A stretch of 64,000 nt of DNA from Lunatimonas salinarum (GCF_017811155.1 NZ_JACVCV010000002.1:372001-436000); one strand, 5' to 3'. Counted from the stretch's first letter, positions 1-8,881 are shown. Notes: a model not told the origin generated them from the sequence alone. Numbers and translations are program-made.

Positions 1-444
1 GGCTTAACCCGAAAGATGGTCATCATTCATGAGGATGCCGATGATGTCGCCCAAAACACCTTTATCAAGGCATTTAAGCATATTGACAAGTTCAGCGGGA
101 AATCCACGCTTTTTACCTGGATCTACCGCATAGCGGTCAACGAAAGTCTGAACTTTCTGGAAAAAAAGAAAAAGCGCTTTTTCCTACCCATTGACGACCA
201 CCAAGAGGTGATGGAAAACTACCTCGAATCCTCCCCTCTGGTAGACGGGGATGAGATCCAGCGAATATTACAAAAAGCCATACTTGCCCTGCCAGAAAAG
301 CAGCGGCTGATTTTCAACCTGAGGTATTACGAAGACCTAACCTACGAGGAAATCAGCAAAATCACCGATACTTCTGTGGGTGCGCTCAAGGCCAGCTATC
401 ACCATGCTGCAAAAAAAATCGAAGAACAATTGAAAGTCGAATAA
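1..444 (+). CDS. RNA polymerase ECF-type sigma factor (5' truncated by window edge)
   Basis: The reading frame is open from the first base, so the true start lies outside the window; an internal ATG at 16 is probably not the start. The visible part has a sigma region 2 segment (DADDVAQNTF, then a FSGKSTLFTWIYRIAVNES helix typical of the -10 binding region) and region 4 (LPEKQRLIFNLRYYEDLTYEEIS followed by a helix-turn-helix). ECF sigma factors direct RNA polymerase to a small stress or envelope regulon. The two genes that follow, a short single-span membrane protein and a Spy-like periplasmic protein, are the kind of partners seen beside such factors in Bacteroidota. The family call is firm; the regulon is unknown. 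Confidence 0.9.
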   Translation, partial: GLTRKMVIIHEDADDVAQNTFIKAFKHIDKFSGKSTLFTWIYRIAVNESLNFLEKKKKRFFLPIDDHQEVMENYLESSPLVDGDEIQRILQKAILALPEKQRLIFNLRYYEDLTYEEISKITDTSVGALKASYHHAAKKIEEQLKVE

Positions 445-476
445 ACCTTTAGTCAATTTAGCTGTCTAACAATCGT

Positions 477-854
477 ATGATGCAAAACATCCCAAAACAA
501 GACATCTTTCGTACGCCGGAGGAATACTTCGAAAACCTGCCCAAAAAAACGCTGCGTAGATACAAGGCCGAAAAGACCAAACAAATCTGGCTAGCCGGTT
601 TATCTGCTGCTGCAGTCTTAGTGCTTGGCTTGATTTTGGCTGTATTCAATCCTACAACGGGAGAAGATCCAAACTTTCAAAGCAACCTGGACGAAACCGT
701 TGAACTGTATATACAGGCTGGTTACTGGAACGAGGAAGACGTCCTATCGCTTAGCGAGAATCCCAACGAGTTGCTGGACATAATGTTGTCCGAAGAATGG
801 GAACAATTGGACCTAAGTGGCAGAGAAGAAATATTTGAAGACGAAATTTACTGA
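477..854 (+). CDS. Single-span membrane protein, possible anti-sigma partner
   Basis: A 125-residue protein with a charged N-terminal part (about 1-40), one hydrophobic helix (about 41-60, WLAGLSAAAVLVLGLILAVF) and an acidic C-terminal tail. No catalytic motif is visible. It lies 32 bases after the sigma factor gene and ends directly before the next gene (its TGA is followed at once by TTG ATG), so the three genes are probably co-transcribed. A role as membrane-bound anti-sigma factor is inferred from position and topology only; no zinc-binding anti-sigma motif is seen. Confidence 0.7.
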   Translation: MMQNIPKQDIFRTPEEYFENLPKKTLRRYKAEKTKQIWLAGLSAAAVLVLGLILAVFNPTTGEDPNFQSNLDETVELYIQAGYWNEEDVLSLSENPNELLDIMLSEEWEQLDLSGREEIFEDEIY

Positions 855-857
855 TTG

Positions 858-1307
858 ATGATACTGAAAAAATCCATATTGCTATGCCTGCTGACCCTAG
901 CCTCTCTACAGGCGATGGCACAGCGGGGAGATCGAGGGGCTGATAGAGAAAAGCTGGATGCTGCTCGAGTAGCCTTTATCACTAACCGACTAAATCTCAC
1001 TCCAGATCAGGCAGAAAAATTCTGGCCGCTGTATAATCGGTACAACGACCAACGAATGGCATTGATGAAAAAAAGCCGTGAGATCAACCAATCTGCTGAT
1101 GAAAACCTATCCGATGCAAAAGCGAGCGAGTTGATCGCTGCGCGCTTTACCGTACAAGATGATCTACTCAAGTTAGAAAAGACCTTCATGGAGGAAGTCA
1201 CTTCGGCAATCAGCCCTTCACAGGCCTTTAAGCTCAGTAATGCCAATCGGGACTTCACCCGGCAGCTATACCAAATGCAGCAACGCCGAGGCGGAAGGCA
1301 AGATTAA
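858..1307 (+). CDS. Spy/CpxP-like periplasmic protein
   Basis: About 149 residues with a cleavable signal peptide (hydrophobic stretch ending AMAQ, about residue 22) and a long helical body rich in Arg, Lys, Glu and Gln. The pattern RLNLTPDQAEKFWPLYNRYN resembles the LTxxQ signature of Spy/CpxP/Zra-type periplasmic chaperone or metal-stress proteins. A TTG codon at 855 directly precedes the ATG at 858; the ATG is chosen. It is translationally coupled to the upstream gene. Such proteins usually sit in envelope-stress regulons, which fits the sigma factor two genes upstream. Substrate and ligand are not known. Confidence 0.75.
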   Translation: MILKKSILLCLLTLASLQAMAQRGDRGADREKLDAARVAFITNRLNLTPDQAEKFWPLYNRYNDQRMALMKKSREINQSADENLSDAKASELIAARFTVQDDLLKLEKTFMEEVTSAISPSQAFKLSNANRDFTRQLYQMQQRRGGRQD

Positions 1308-1412
1308 TTTTTTGAACCGGAGTAATATTCCGGTTTTTTCCATTGTGAACCTGCGCCGCATTTTTATCAAAAAGTTACCCTTTCTATCCTTCCTTTTTTA
1401 TTACTTTGCCGT

Positions 1413-2741
1413 ATGCAAGCGGCGATCTCTCTTCAGAAACTAAACGGAATCATCAAGTCCACTTTGGACATGCACCTGGATCCGTCTTATTGGGTCGTGG
1501 CTGAGATTGGCGAATTTCGGGACTCTGCCAGGGGACATGTCTACCTGGATTTAGTGGAAAAAGAGCAGGATCAATTGGTCGCCAAATTGCGGGCAAACAT
1601 CTGGTCGTATACCTACCAAGGCATCCGCAACCGATTCGAAGGACAAACCGGAGAGCAACTCCGCAGTGGGATGAAAATCCTGGCGTTGGTCACTGTGCAG
1701 TTTCACGAACTGTACGGCCTCAGCCTCATAGTCAAGGATATAGACCCTAACTACACGATCGGCGAACGAGCGAAGCGCAGACAGGAAGTCATCGATAGAC
1801 TAACCAAAGAAGGGCTTATAAACCTAAACAAACAGTTTGATTTGCCCGCAGTGCCTCAGCGTATAGCAGTGATCAGCTCACAAACGGCCGCAGGCTTCGG
1901 TGATTTCGTCAATCAGCTGGAACACAACCCGGAAAGATATCAAATACATTACACCTTATTCCAAGCCACCATGCAGGGAAAGGATACACCTGCTTCCATC
2001 ATGGCGGCCTTGCATCAAATTGAGACCAATTTTATCAAACAGCCTTTTGACTTGGCAGTGATCATACGCGGAGGCGGTGCACAGACCGATATGGATAGCT
2101 TTGACGATTACCAATTGGCAAAGGCGATTGCAGAGGCAGTTCTACCGGTGATAACGGGCATCGGGCACGAACGGGACGAGAGTGTGGCAGACCTCGTAGC
2201 CCATACCAAACTAAAAACACCGACTGCTTTGGCTTCTTTTATACTTGCCGGTTTCAAAGCATTTGAAGAAAACCTGCAGCTTTGCCTGGCCCGTATCGAA
2301 CGTGGTTGCCGTACCGCTTTACATCAAGCAGACCGAACCCTGCGGGAATGCGATCATAGAGTGCGTATGGTAACCTCCAACCGTATCCAACTCCAAAAAG
2401 AGATTTTAATCAAAAATCGCAACGAGATCAGCCATCAAGCCAAGCATCTCCTAAACCTTGAAAAAATATCCCTCCAAGTGCTTGCGAAGGATGTCCGCCA
2501 GCTTGCACAGCGCCGCCTAGAAAAGGCCGGCCTACTGCTTACTCATTCAGAAAAGCATTTGTCCCGGCTAGACCCCAACACCCTATTGGCTAAAGGATAT
2601 ACGCGAACGGAAAAAAATGGTAAGCCTATACAAGCACAAAAAATACAAGTTGGCGATGAAATTACAACTGTTTCCCTTACCCACCGCATCAAATCCATCA
2701 TCAACGAAATAGAAAACCATGGAACATCAAACACCATTTAG
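1413..2741 (+). CDS. xseA: Exodeoxyribonuclease VII large subunit
   Basis: A 442-residue protein of normal length for the family. It has the N-terminal OB fold (about 1-100, including SYWVVAEIGEFRDSARGHVYLDL) and the catalytic core with the conserved VIIRGGGAQTDMDSFDDY and ITGIGHERDESVADLVAHTKLKTP segments, followed by a long coiled-coil region. With XseB it forms the cytosolic nuclease that degrades single-stranded DNA during repair. Its 3' end overlaps xseB by 23 bases, indicating coupled translation. The ATG follows a TTACTTTGC sequence by only a few bases, so the transcript could have a very short leader. Confidence 0.97.
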   Translation: MQAAISLQKLNGIIKSTLDMHLDPSYWVVAEIGEFRDSARGHVYLDLVEKEQDQLVAKLRANIWSYTYQGIRNRFEGQTGEQLRSGMKILALVTVQFHELYGLSLIVKDIDPNYTIGERAKRRQEVIDRLTKEGLINLNKQFDLPAVPQRIAVISSQTAAGFGDFVNQLEHNPERYQIHYTLFQATMQGKDTPASIMAALHQIETNFIKQPFDLAVIIRGGGAQTDMDSFDDYQLAKAIAEAVLPVITGIGHERDESVADLVAHTKLKTPTALASFILAGFKAFEENLQLCLARIERGCRTALHQADRTLRECDHRVRMVTSNRIQLQKEILIKNRNEISHQAKHLLNLEKISLQVLAKDVRQLAQRRLEKAGLLLTHSEKHLSRLDPNTLLAKGYTRTEKNGKPIQAQKIQVGDEITTVSLTHRIKSIINEIENHGTSNTI

Positions 2742-2916
2742 CTACGATCAGGCGATGAAACGGATAGAAGAAATCATCTCCCAGTTGGAACAAGACGACC
2801 GAGGCATCGACGAGCTTGCCGTCCTGGTCAAAGAAGCTAGCACGCTGGTAAAAAACTGCAAACAAAAACTGAGGGATACCGAAGATACCATTTCCAAGGC
2901 CTTTGAAGAAGATTAG
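2719..2916 (+). CDS. xseB: Exodeoxyribonuclease VII small subunit
   Basis: A 65-residue, highly charged helical protein with the XseB pattern: FSYDQAMKRIEEIISQLE near the N-terminus and GIDELAVLVKEASTLVKNCKQKL in the second helix. It binds the coiled-coil region of XseA and is needed for activity. It overlaps xseA by 23 bases and is followed by ligA after 51 bases, which makes xseA-xseB-ligA a likely DNA-repair operon. Confidence 0.95.
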   Translation: MEHQTPFSYDQAMKRIEEIISQLEQDDRGIDELAVLVKEASTLVKNCKQKLRDTEDTISKAFEED

Positions 2917-2967
2917 GCATTGAAAGCTTAGCTGCAAACAAAAGGTACCCAACTTAAAATCAGTGCC

Positions 2968-5445
2968 ATGATAGAAAAATATTCCAAACAGGCAGCCAAA
3001 AGCCGAATCAAGGAACTGTCTGAAAAAATAAACTATTACAACCACCTTTATTATCAACAGGATACCAGCGAAATCTCGGACTTTGAGTTTGACCAATTAA
3101 TGGAAGAGCTGATCCGATTAGAAGAGGCTTTTCCGGAATATTTGCTGGAGGATAGTCCTAGCCAACGGGTGGGGGGTACGATTACCAAACAGTTTGACAC
3201 GGCCGAACATGCCGTCAGAATGCTTTCACTTGGCAATACCTATTCTGAGGAGGAACTAAGGGCCTTTGATGAGCGCGTAGTGAAAGGACTTGGCCACCGA
3301 AACTACCAATATTTTTGCGAGCTTAAATTTGATGGGGTGGCCATCAGCCTGATATATGAACGCGGAAAACTGATCCGGGCTGTAACCCGGGGAGATGGCT
3401 TCCGAGGAGATGTAGTGACAGAAAATGTCAAAACCATCCGAAATATTCCACTGAGGATCCAAGGTGATAACATGCCCGAATGGTTTGAAGTTCGGGGTGA
3501 AATTTTTCTGCCCAGAAAGGAATTTGAAAAAATAAACGCCGAGAGGGAGACGAATGGGGAATCGCTGTTGGCAAATCCCAGAAACGCAGCCTCCGGAACC
3601 CTAAAAATGCAGGACTCCTCCATTGTGGCCAAACGAAGGCTAAACTGCTACCTGTATCAACTCCTGGGTGACGACTTGGCTGTAAACACCCACGATCAGG
3701 CCATGAAGCTTTTGGTTGATTGGGGATTCAATGTATCCCCCACTTTTCAAAACTGTCCCAATATCGATGCGGTCCTTGCCTACATCGAACAATGGAAAGA
3801 AAAACGGCATTCCCTCCCGGTAGATACAGACGGGGTGGTATTAAAGATCAACGACTATGGTCATCGGGAAGAATTGGGATTCACTGCTAAAATTCCCCGT
3901 TGGGCGATCGCATTCAAGTATCAGGCGGAGGCGGCCCAGTCTACCCTGCTTTCGATTACCTACCAAGTAGGTCGAACCGGCGCCATCACCCCGGTTGCAA
4001 ATTTGGCACCGGTCTCCCTCGCTGGAACCACCGTGAAAAGAGCTTCACTGCATAATGCCAATGAAATCCTTCGGCTAGACCTCCATGAAGGAGACCGGGT
4101 ATGGGTAGAAAAGGGCGGTGAAATAATCCCAAAAATTACCGGCGTAGCGGAAGAATCCAGAAAGAATGGGGCCAAACCGATCACTTATATTACCCATTGT
4201 CCGGAGTGTGGCAGCGAATTGATCCGAAAAGAAGGAGAGGCCAAGCATTTTTGTCCCAACGCTGCCACCTGCCCCCCCCAGGTGCTGGGCAGAATCGAGC
4301 ATTTTGTTTCTAAGCGTGCCATGGACGTAGATTCACTGGGGACAGAACGGTTGAGGGCTTTGATCAACCAAGGGTATGTATCCAATCCGGCAGACCTTTA
4401 TGACCTACCTTCCAAACAACACCAACTGCTTGGTCTCGAAGTATCTGAGGAACAATACACGAAAGACCGTGAAGGATTTCTATACATAGGACTAAATAAA
4501 GCGTTGTATGCAATTACCGAGGGATTGTCGCTTTCTGCCATTGAGGCATTCCTGCGGACTGCTGACAAAGCGGATACAGCGACCAAGTTGACTTTTTTTG
4601 AACAACACCTGCGTAAAATCGGAAAAAAGGTTACTGAAAACCTTCACGTACTTCATCGGCTAAGGAATGAATTGGAAGCAAGGCCATTCGATTGGATAGT
4701 GGATTTCCTCCCCGTCTATGCCGTGCTGCGTGCGTTGGGCAACCTACCGGGAGAAGTGGCGGAAAAACTCGAGCAGCGCTGTAGGGAAAAAAACTCGGTT
4801 CACGACATTCTGCTTCCTTTTCATAAAATACTCCATCCCGAGTACCTGGAGCGAGTGAAAAAACTGAAGGGGAATACCTTTCAGGAAGGTGTGGTAACCA
4901 ATATGTTGGAAGGCCTAAACAACAGCAAAAACCAACCCTTTGAAAAGGTGCTTTTCGCCTTGGGAATTCGAAATATTGGTGAAAATACGGCCATTTTATT
5001 AGCAGAACATTTTACCAGCATCGAAAAATTAGAAGCTGCAACAGAGCAAGAACTACTGGAAATCAATGGTATAGGAGAAACATTAGTCCGAAGCATAAAA
5101 GATTACTTTCAAGAAAAGGAAAACCGCGATATCATCGCCCGATTAAAAAGTCACGGACTGCAATTTGAATCCGTGAGAGAAGAACCTATATTAGTAAGCG
5201 CAAAATTATCCGGCAAAAAAATACTGGCTTCTGGAAAATTAAACCACTTCAAACGAGACGAAATCATTGATTTTATCCAATCGCACGGAGGGGTTTATGT
5301 TAAATCCGTCTCGAAAGCCCTGGATTTCATCATAGAAGGCGAGGATATGGGACCCAGCAAAAAAGAAAAAGCGGTCAAACTTGGTGTTCCGTTGATATCA
5401 GAAGAGGATTTTATGGAGATGGTAGCGCATAACGATCAGGAATAA
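2968..5445 (+). CDS. ligA: NAD-dependent DNA ligase with an extra segment
   Basis: Seals nicks in DNA using NAD+. Domains in order: Ia (about 1-70), adenylation domain with catalytic Lys120 in KFDG, OB fold, zinc finger with Cys411, Cys414, Cys429 and Cys435, helix-hairpin-helix region, and C-terminal BRCT (about 745-825). The protein has 825 residues, whereas the family is usually near 670. The excess is one continuous piece, about residues 491-635 (about 4440-4870), lying between the DLYDLP segment and the block that continues to FEKVLFALGIRNIGENTA. The frame is intact and all catalytic motifs are present, so the ligase is expected to be active. Upstream neighbours are xseA and xseB. Confidence 0.96.
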   Translation: MIEKYSKQAAKSRIKELSEKINYYNHLYYQQDTSEISDFEFDQLMEELIRLEEAFPEYLLEDSPSQRVGGTITKQFDTAEHAVRMLSLGNTYSEEELRAFDERVVKGLGHRNYQYFCELKFDGVAISLIYERGKLIRAVTRGDGFRGDVVTENVKTIRNIPLRIQGDNMPEWFEVRGEIFLPRKEFEKINAERETNGESLLANPRNAASGTLKMQDSSIVAKRRLNCYLYQLLGDDLAVNTHDQAMKLLVDWGFNVSPTFQNCPNIDAVLAYIEQWKEKRHSLPVDTDGVVLKINDYGHREELGFTAKIPRWAIAFKYQAEAAQSTLLSITYQVGRTGAITPVANLAPVSLAGTTVKRASLHNANEILRLDLHEGDRVWVEKGGEIIPKITGVAEESRKNGAKPITYITHCPECGSELIRKEGEAKHFCPNAATCPPQVLGRIEHFVSKRAMDVDSLGTERLRALINQGYVSNPADLYDLPSKQHQLLGLEVSEEQYTKDREGFLYIGLNKALYAITEGLSLSAIEAFLRTADKADTATKLTFFEQHLRKIGKKVTENLHVLHRLRNELEARPFDWIVDFLPVYAVLRALGNLPGEVAEKLEQRCREKNSVHDILLPFHKILHPEYLERVKKLKGNTFQEGVVTNMLEGLNNSKNQPFEKVLFALGIRNIGENTAILLAEHFTSIEKLEAATEQELLEINGIGETLVRSIKDYFQEKENRDIIARLKSHGLQFESVREEPILVSAKLSGKKILASGKLNHFKRDEIIDFIQSHGGVYVKSVSKALDFIIEGEDMGPSKKEKAVKLGVPLISEEDFMEMVAHNDQE

Positions 5446-5551
5446 GATTCGAGTGACCTCATTACCTTGTACTTAAGGTATTCGAGCTTCTCAGATTACC
5501 TTCACAAAATCAAGCAGCACGTTACCGTAACGCAATGTCAAAACAGTTTTT

Positions 5552-6043
5552 ATGAAATGGATTAGGGAGTACTTTATCAAAAAGGCGCTGGGAAAACCTG
5601 CAAAATCGTCGTTCAAAAAAAATATTCCCAACTACCAAGACATTCAGACCGTCGTACTAATTGCACAGCACCCGGACGAAATCGCACAGGTCAAAGACTT
5701 ATTGCTAGATGGATTGGGTAATCAACTCGCCATTCACAGTTATTTTTACGACGAGAAATCCGAAGACCCTCGCAGCTTTTCGTTCAAGGATTTTAGCCTT
5801 TTTGCCAAACCCGAACAAAAATTGAGGGAATTCCTGACACTTCGGCCAGATTTGATTATTTTTACCCCCGAAAAGGAAAATTTCTTTTCTATCTACCTGT
5901 TGCACCTACAACCGCAACCCTATGCCATCGGCTTCTACAGTGAACGCTTAAAGCCCTATTTGGATTTGATGTTGGATAAAGAGGGAAATGATATTCGATC
6001 GGCCACTGAACAACTTATAAAATATTTGAAGCAGATCAATTGA
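5552..6043 (+). CDS. DUF6913-like protein
   Basis: A 163-residue cytosolic protein with no signal peptide. It has a basic N-terminal helix, then an alternating strand/helix pattern (TVVLIAQHP, DLIIFTPE, YAIGFYSE) and ends in a helix SATEQLIKYLKQIN. This matches my memory of the Bacteroidota family DUF6913, which is often found next to dapA. Here dapA starts 4 bases after its stop codon. No function is known for the family and no active-site motif is visible. Confidence 0.6.
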   Translation: MKWIREYFIKKALGKPAKSSFKKNIPNYQDIQTVVLIAQHPDEIAQVKDLLLDGLGNQLAIHSYFYDEKSEDPRSFSFKDFSLFAKPEQKLREFLTLRPDLIIFTPEKENFFSIYLLHLQPQPYAIGFYSERLKPYLDLMLDKEGNDIRSATEQLIKYLKQIN

Positions 6044-6047
6044 GTAA

Positions 6048-6947
6048 ATGAAACATCTGAAAGGCTCCGGAGTAGCGTTAATCACCCCTTTTCATGCGGA
6101 TCAATCCATTGATTTTGCCGCCTTGGAAAGAACCATATTCCACGTAACGCAGGGAGGCATAGACTATTTGGTCGTGCTGGGCACCACAGGAGAATCCGCT
6201 ACACTGACGAAAGAAGAAAAACAAGAAGTGTTTGCTTTTTGCAAAAACACCAACAACGGCAGACTCCCTTTGGTATTCGGCATTGGCGGAAACTCCACCA
6301 AGCAGGTTATTGACGAAATTAACCACACTGATTTAACAGGGGTAGACGCCATCTTATCCGTCAGCCCTTACTACAACAAACCTTCTCAGGCAGGAATCAT
6401 ACAACATTACCAGGCCATTGCCGATGCTAGCCCCGTTCCCATCATCCTATACAACGTGCCTGGCAGAACCATGTCCAATCTGAGTGCAGAAACCACGTTG
6501 GAACTTTCCAAGCATCCAAATATCATTGGTGTAAAAGAAGCCAGCGGCAACCTAGAGCAGTGCATGAAAATTGCGGCCGGCAAGGATCCTGATTTCCTGC
6601 TTATTTCCGGCGACGACCTGATGACTACCGCCCTACGAAGTGTGGGCGCAGAAGGACTCATTTCGGTACTGGGCAACGCCTATCCAGAAATCATCGCAAC
6701 CATTGCTGCTGGCAGCATGGAAGCCTCCAAAAACGCTACATTCACCTTATTGGACATCAACCCATTGATGTATGAGGAAAGCAATCCAGTAGGGGTAAAA
6801 GCACTGATGCACCGACTCGGCATCTGTAGTGATGTCGTACGCCTTCCGCTGGTCTCCGCCAGTGCCGGTCTCAGCAAGCGGATCACCGAAGCTGCAGATC
6901 GTTTGAATATTGCTCAAATGGAAGTTACTCCCGTTAAGTCCATTTGA
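6048..6947 (+). CDS. dapA: 4-hydroxy-tetrahydrodipicolinate synthase
   Basis: A 299-residue class I aldolase-type TIM barrel. It condenses pyruvate with aspartate semialdehyde, the first step of lysine and diaminopimelate synthesis. Lys163 (in GVKEASGN) is the Schiff-base lysine and Tyr135 (in LYNVPGRT) the proton-relay tyrosine; both fall within two positions of their E. coli equivalents. The TTGES motif near residues 44-48 is also present. It follows the DUF6913-like gene with a 4-base gap, so both are probably on one transcript. Confidence 0.97.
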   Translation: MKHLKGSGVALITPFHADQSIDFAALERTIFHVTQGGIDYLVVLGTTGESATLTKEEKQEVFAFCKNTNNGRLPLVFGIGGNSTKQVIDEINHTDLTGVDAILSVSPYYNKPSQAGIIQHYQAIADASPVPIILYNVPGRTMSNLSAETTLELSKHPNIIGVKEASGNLEQCMKIAAGKDPDFLLISGDDLMTTALRSVGAEGLISVLGNAYPEIIATIAAGSMEASKNATFTLLDINPLMYEESNPVGVKALMHRLGICSDVVRLPLVSASAGLSKRITEAADRLNIAQMEVTPVKSI

Positions 6948-6978
6948 CCTACCTATCTTTTCTTTGAATTATATTTCC

Positions 6979-7003
6979 CCCACTGAAATATTTTTTCAGT
7001 GGG
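6979..7003 (+). terminator. Hairpin after dapA
   Basis: A perfect 10-bp stem (CCCACTGAAA paired with TTTCAGTGGG) with a 5-base loop, 31 bases after the dapA stop codon. It lacks a clean T run directly behind the stem (TTGGCCTTATTTTT follows), so it may be a weak terminator or an mRNA-stabilising hairpin. Confidence 0.5.
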
Positions 7004-7086
7004 TTGGCCTTATTTTTAACACGAGATGCCCCTTTCGTTTTGCGATGCAGCTACCTAACGTATCGTAAACGCCTAAACGATGCCTG

Positions 7087-7281
7087 ATGAAAAAGAGAAG
7101 GATTTTCCTTATATATTCCGTGCTTTTCGGATGTGCTTTTGGAATATTGGTTGCCCACGTAATCACTTCCGGATGGGATGCAGAGTGGGACAATGTACTT
7201 CTATTTGCCTTTGGTTCGCTCACGGTTGGCTTGGCTTCGGCAAGTATAGCGTTGTTTTTCCATGAACCTAATAACGGATAA
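7087..7281 (+). CDS. Small two-span membrane protein
   Basis: A 64-residue protein starting MKKRR, with two hydrophobic helices (about 6-27 and 40-58) separated by a short loop with Trp and Asp, and a short C-terminal tail. The positive-inside pattern suggests both ends are cytosolic. A competing frame starting at 7080 gives a less plausible, Trp/Cys-rich peptide, so this frame is preferred. No family is recognised. It stands alone between dapA and the Nramp-like gene. Confidence 0.55.
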   Translation: MKKRRIFLIYSVLFGCAFGILVAHVITSGWDAEWDNVLLFAFGSLTVGLASASIALFFHEPNNG

Positions 7282-7358
7282 ATCTCCTTTGGCTACCAAA
7301 TACAGAAAAGGAACTGTTTTTCGGAAGCAATGGTGAGTAACTCCGTTTTAGTAAATAA

Positions 7359-7381
7359 GGGTGCAAAGGTATCATGCACCC
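7359..7381 (+). terminator. Hairpin in the gap before the Nramp-like gene
   Basis: GGGTGCA pairs with TGCACCC around a 9-base loop, followed by TGAGTATTTTTTG. It probably ends the transcript of the small membrane protein at 7087. Apart from this, the 267 bases between 7281 and 7549 show nothing recognisable. Confidence 0.45.
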
Positions 7382-7548
7382 TGAGTATTTTTTGTACACG
7401 GCCAACTACCTTAATAGATCAACCTTCCATGAATTACTGTCGATTTTTCAAAACACGCCAAAAAGTCTTGGTTATGCCCTGTAGGACAATCCCGGATTTT
7501 TAGATATTTTCGCTTTGCCTTATTTTCCACCGACCAAGTAGCGAACCA

Positions 7549-8796
7549 TTGTTTACAAAAAATTTCTTCAAAACCCTGGGACCGGGTATACTCTTTGCCA
7601 GTACAGCTATTGGCGTATCCCACTTGGTGCAGAGTACCCGTGCAGGGGCAGAATATGGATTTGCCTTGATAGGCTTCATCTTGGCTGCCAATCTCTTCAA
7701 ATGGCCAAGCTTCGAGTTTGGAACCCGCTATGCGGCTGCCACGGGACGCTCGTTGATTGACGGCTATCAAAAACTAAACCCCGTCTATTCATTCCTATAC
7801 CTGCTGATTAACCTGCTGTCCATGTTTTTTGTAAACGCTGCTGTTACATTTGTTGCCGCGGGCTTTTTGCAAAATCTATTGGGAATATCCATAGCGCCTA
7901 CCTATTACTACCTGCCTACGCTGGTGCTGTTCTTGTTCTCATTTGTATTTCTTGCATTAGGGCGCTATTCTTTACTGGATAGCGGCATCAAGGTGATAGG
8001 AACCTTTATGCTAGTCACCACCTTGGCTGCTTTCGCCATTGCACTATTCAATGGTCCTGAGGTACCGTTGGTGTACCAGCCAATTAGGCAGCTTGTTACC
8101 GCCAAATCCATTCCCTTCATCATCGCGTTGATGGGATGGATGCCTTCAGCTATTGATTCCTCTACATGGAACAGCCTATGGACAATAGAGCGTACTCGGC
8201 AAACGGGCTACAAACCTAGTATACGGGAGGCAGTAGGTGAGTTCAATCTTGGATTTTGGACTTCTGCGACTCTCTCACTCTGCTTTGTGGTACTGGGTGC
8301 ATTCCTCCTCTTCGGAACTGGAAATTCGCTACCTGACAACAACGTGGGCTTCGCTACTGGTATAGTAAACCTATATGCTACCAACTTGGGAAAATGGACC
8401 TTTCCGATCATCGCGGGCGCTGGATTTACCATCATGCTGGGTACCTGTATTGGCGTCATGGACGGCTATGCACGATCCACGGCGAGAGTCGTTTCCGTAA
8501 TTCGAAGCCGACCCGAAAGCAAAAGGGCCTACCTGTTTTGGTTGAGTCTCATTGCTGTGGGAGGGTTTCTGGTGATCGGTGTCTTTTTTCAGTCCTTTAA
8601 CCAATTGATTGGAATTGCCACCACCATCTCTTTTTTGGTAGCGCCTATCATTGCCATTTTAAACTATCGCTTGATTTTCAGTACCCATTTGGAAGAATCC
8701 CAGAAACCCAAGGCTCTCATGAAGTGGCTGGCGATGGCAGGCATTGCCTTCCTTACGCTCTTCTCACTCGGTATGATTTATGTAAGTTGGTTATAA
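7549..8796 (+). CDS. Nramp-like transporter with non-canonical metal site
   Basis: A 415-residue membrane protein with about eleven helices and the Nramp/LeuT-fold start GPGILFASTAIGVSHLVQST. Classical Nramp proteins have DPGN in helix 1 and an MPH-type motif in helix 6. Here helix 1 reads GVSHLVQ and helix 6 reads MGWMPSAIDSSTW, so the usual manganese/iron ligands are replaced. This points to a divergent branch with a different or unknown substrate. The start is uncertain: no ATG lies between the in-frame stop at 7501 and the conserved region, so TTG at 7549 (or ATT at 7522) must be used. It is followed, after 85 bases, by the regulator gene of the efflux operon. Confidence 0.8.
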   Translation: MFTKNFFKTLGPGILFASTAIGVSHLVQSTRAGAEYGFALIGFILAANLFKWPSFEFGTRYAAATGRSLIDGYQKLNPVYSFLYLLINLLSMFFVNAAVTFVAAGFLQNLLGISIAPTYYYLPTLVLFLFSFVFLALGRYSLLDSGIKVIGTFMLVTTLAAFAIALFNGPEVPLVYQPIRQLVTAKSIPFIIALMGWMPSAIDSSTWNSLWTIERTRQTGYKPSIREAVGEFNLGFWTSATLSLCFVVLGAFLLFGTGNSLPDNNVGFATGIVNLYATNLGKWTFPIIAGAGFTIMLGTCIGVMDGYARSTARVVSVIRSRPESKRAYLFWLSLIAVGGFLVIGVFFQSFNQLIGIATTISFLVAPIIAILNYRLIFSTHLEESQKPKALMKWLAMAGIAFLTLFSLGMIYVSWL

Positions 8797-8810
8797 AGTA
8801 AAAAAAATTG

Positions 8811-8828
8811 GTTCACTTTTTTATGAAC
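8811..8828. promoter_or_regulatory. 18-bp palindrome, candidate operator of the GbsR/MarR regulator
   Basis: GTTCACTTTTTTATGAAC has identical outer arms GTTC/GAAC with ten bases between. It lies 15 bases upstream of the TATATTTG element, where the -33 box would be, so a bound protein would block transcription of the regulator gene. A second site of the same length and arms lies before the efflux genes at 9368-9385. Confidence 0.55.
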
Positions 8829-8842
8829 AAACAAAACCTTCT

Positions 8843-8850
8843 TATATTTG
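8843..8850 (+). promoter_or_regulatory. Bacteroidota -7 promoter element of the regulator gene
   Basis: TATATTTG matches the TAnnTTTG consensus exactly. It lies 32 bases before the ATG at 8882, leaving a leader of about 25 bases. No clear TTG -33 box is visible; the upstream position is taken by the palindrome at 8811-8828. Confidence 0.6.
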
Positions 8851-8881
8851 TGGCGTTATAACGGTACATAATTCATTATCC

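Noticed and set aside
2701-3096. 131-codon open frame on the minus strand over xseB and the start of ligA
   Set aside because: Opposite two well-supported genes; Phe/Cys-rich composition is what antisense of Lys/Glu-rich helices gives.
7411-7770. 119-codon minus-strand frame over the start of the Nramp-like gene
   Set aside because: Opposite the conserved start of the transporter and without recognisable features.
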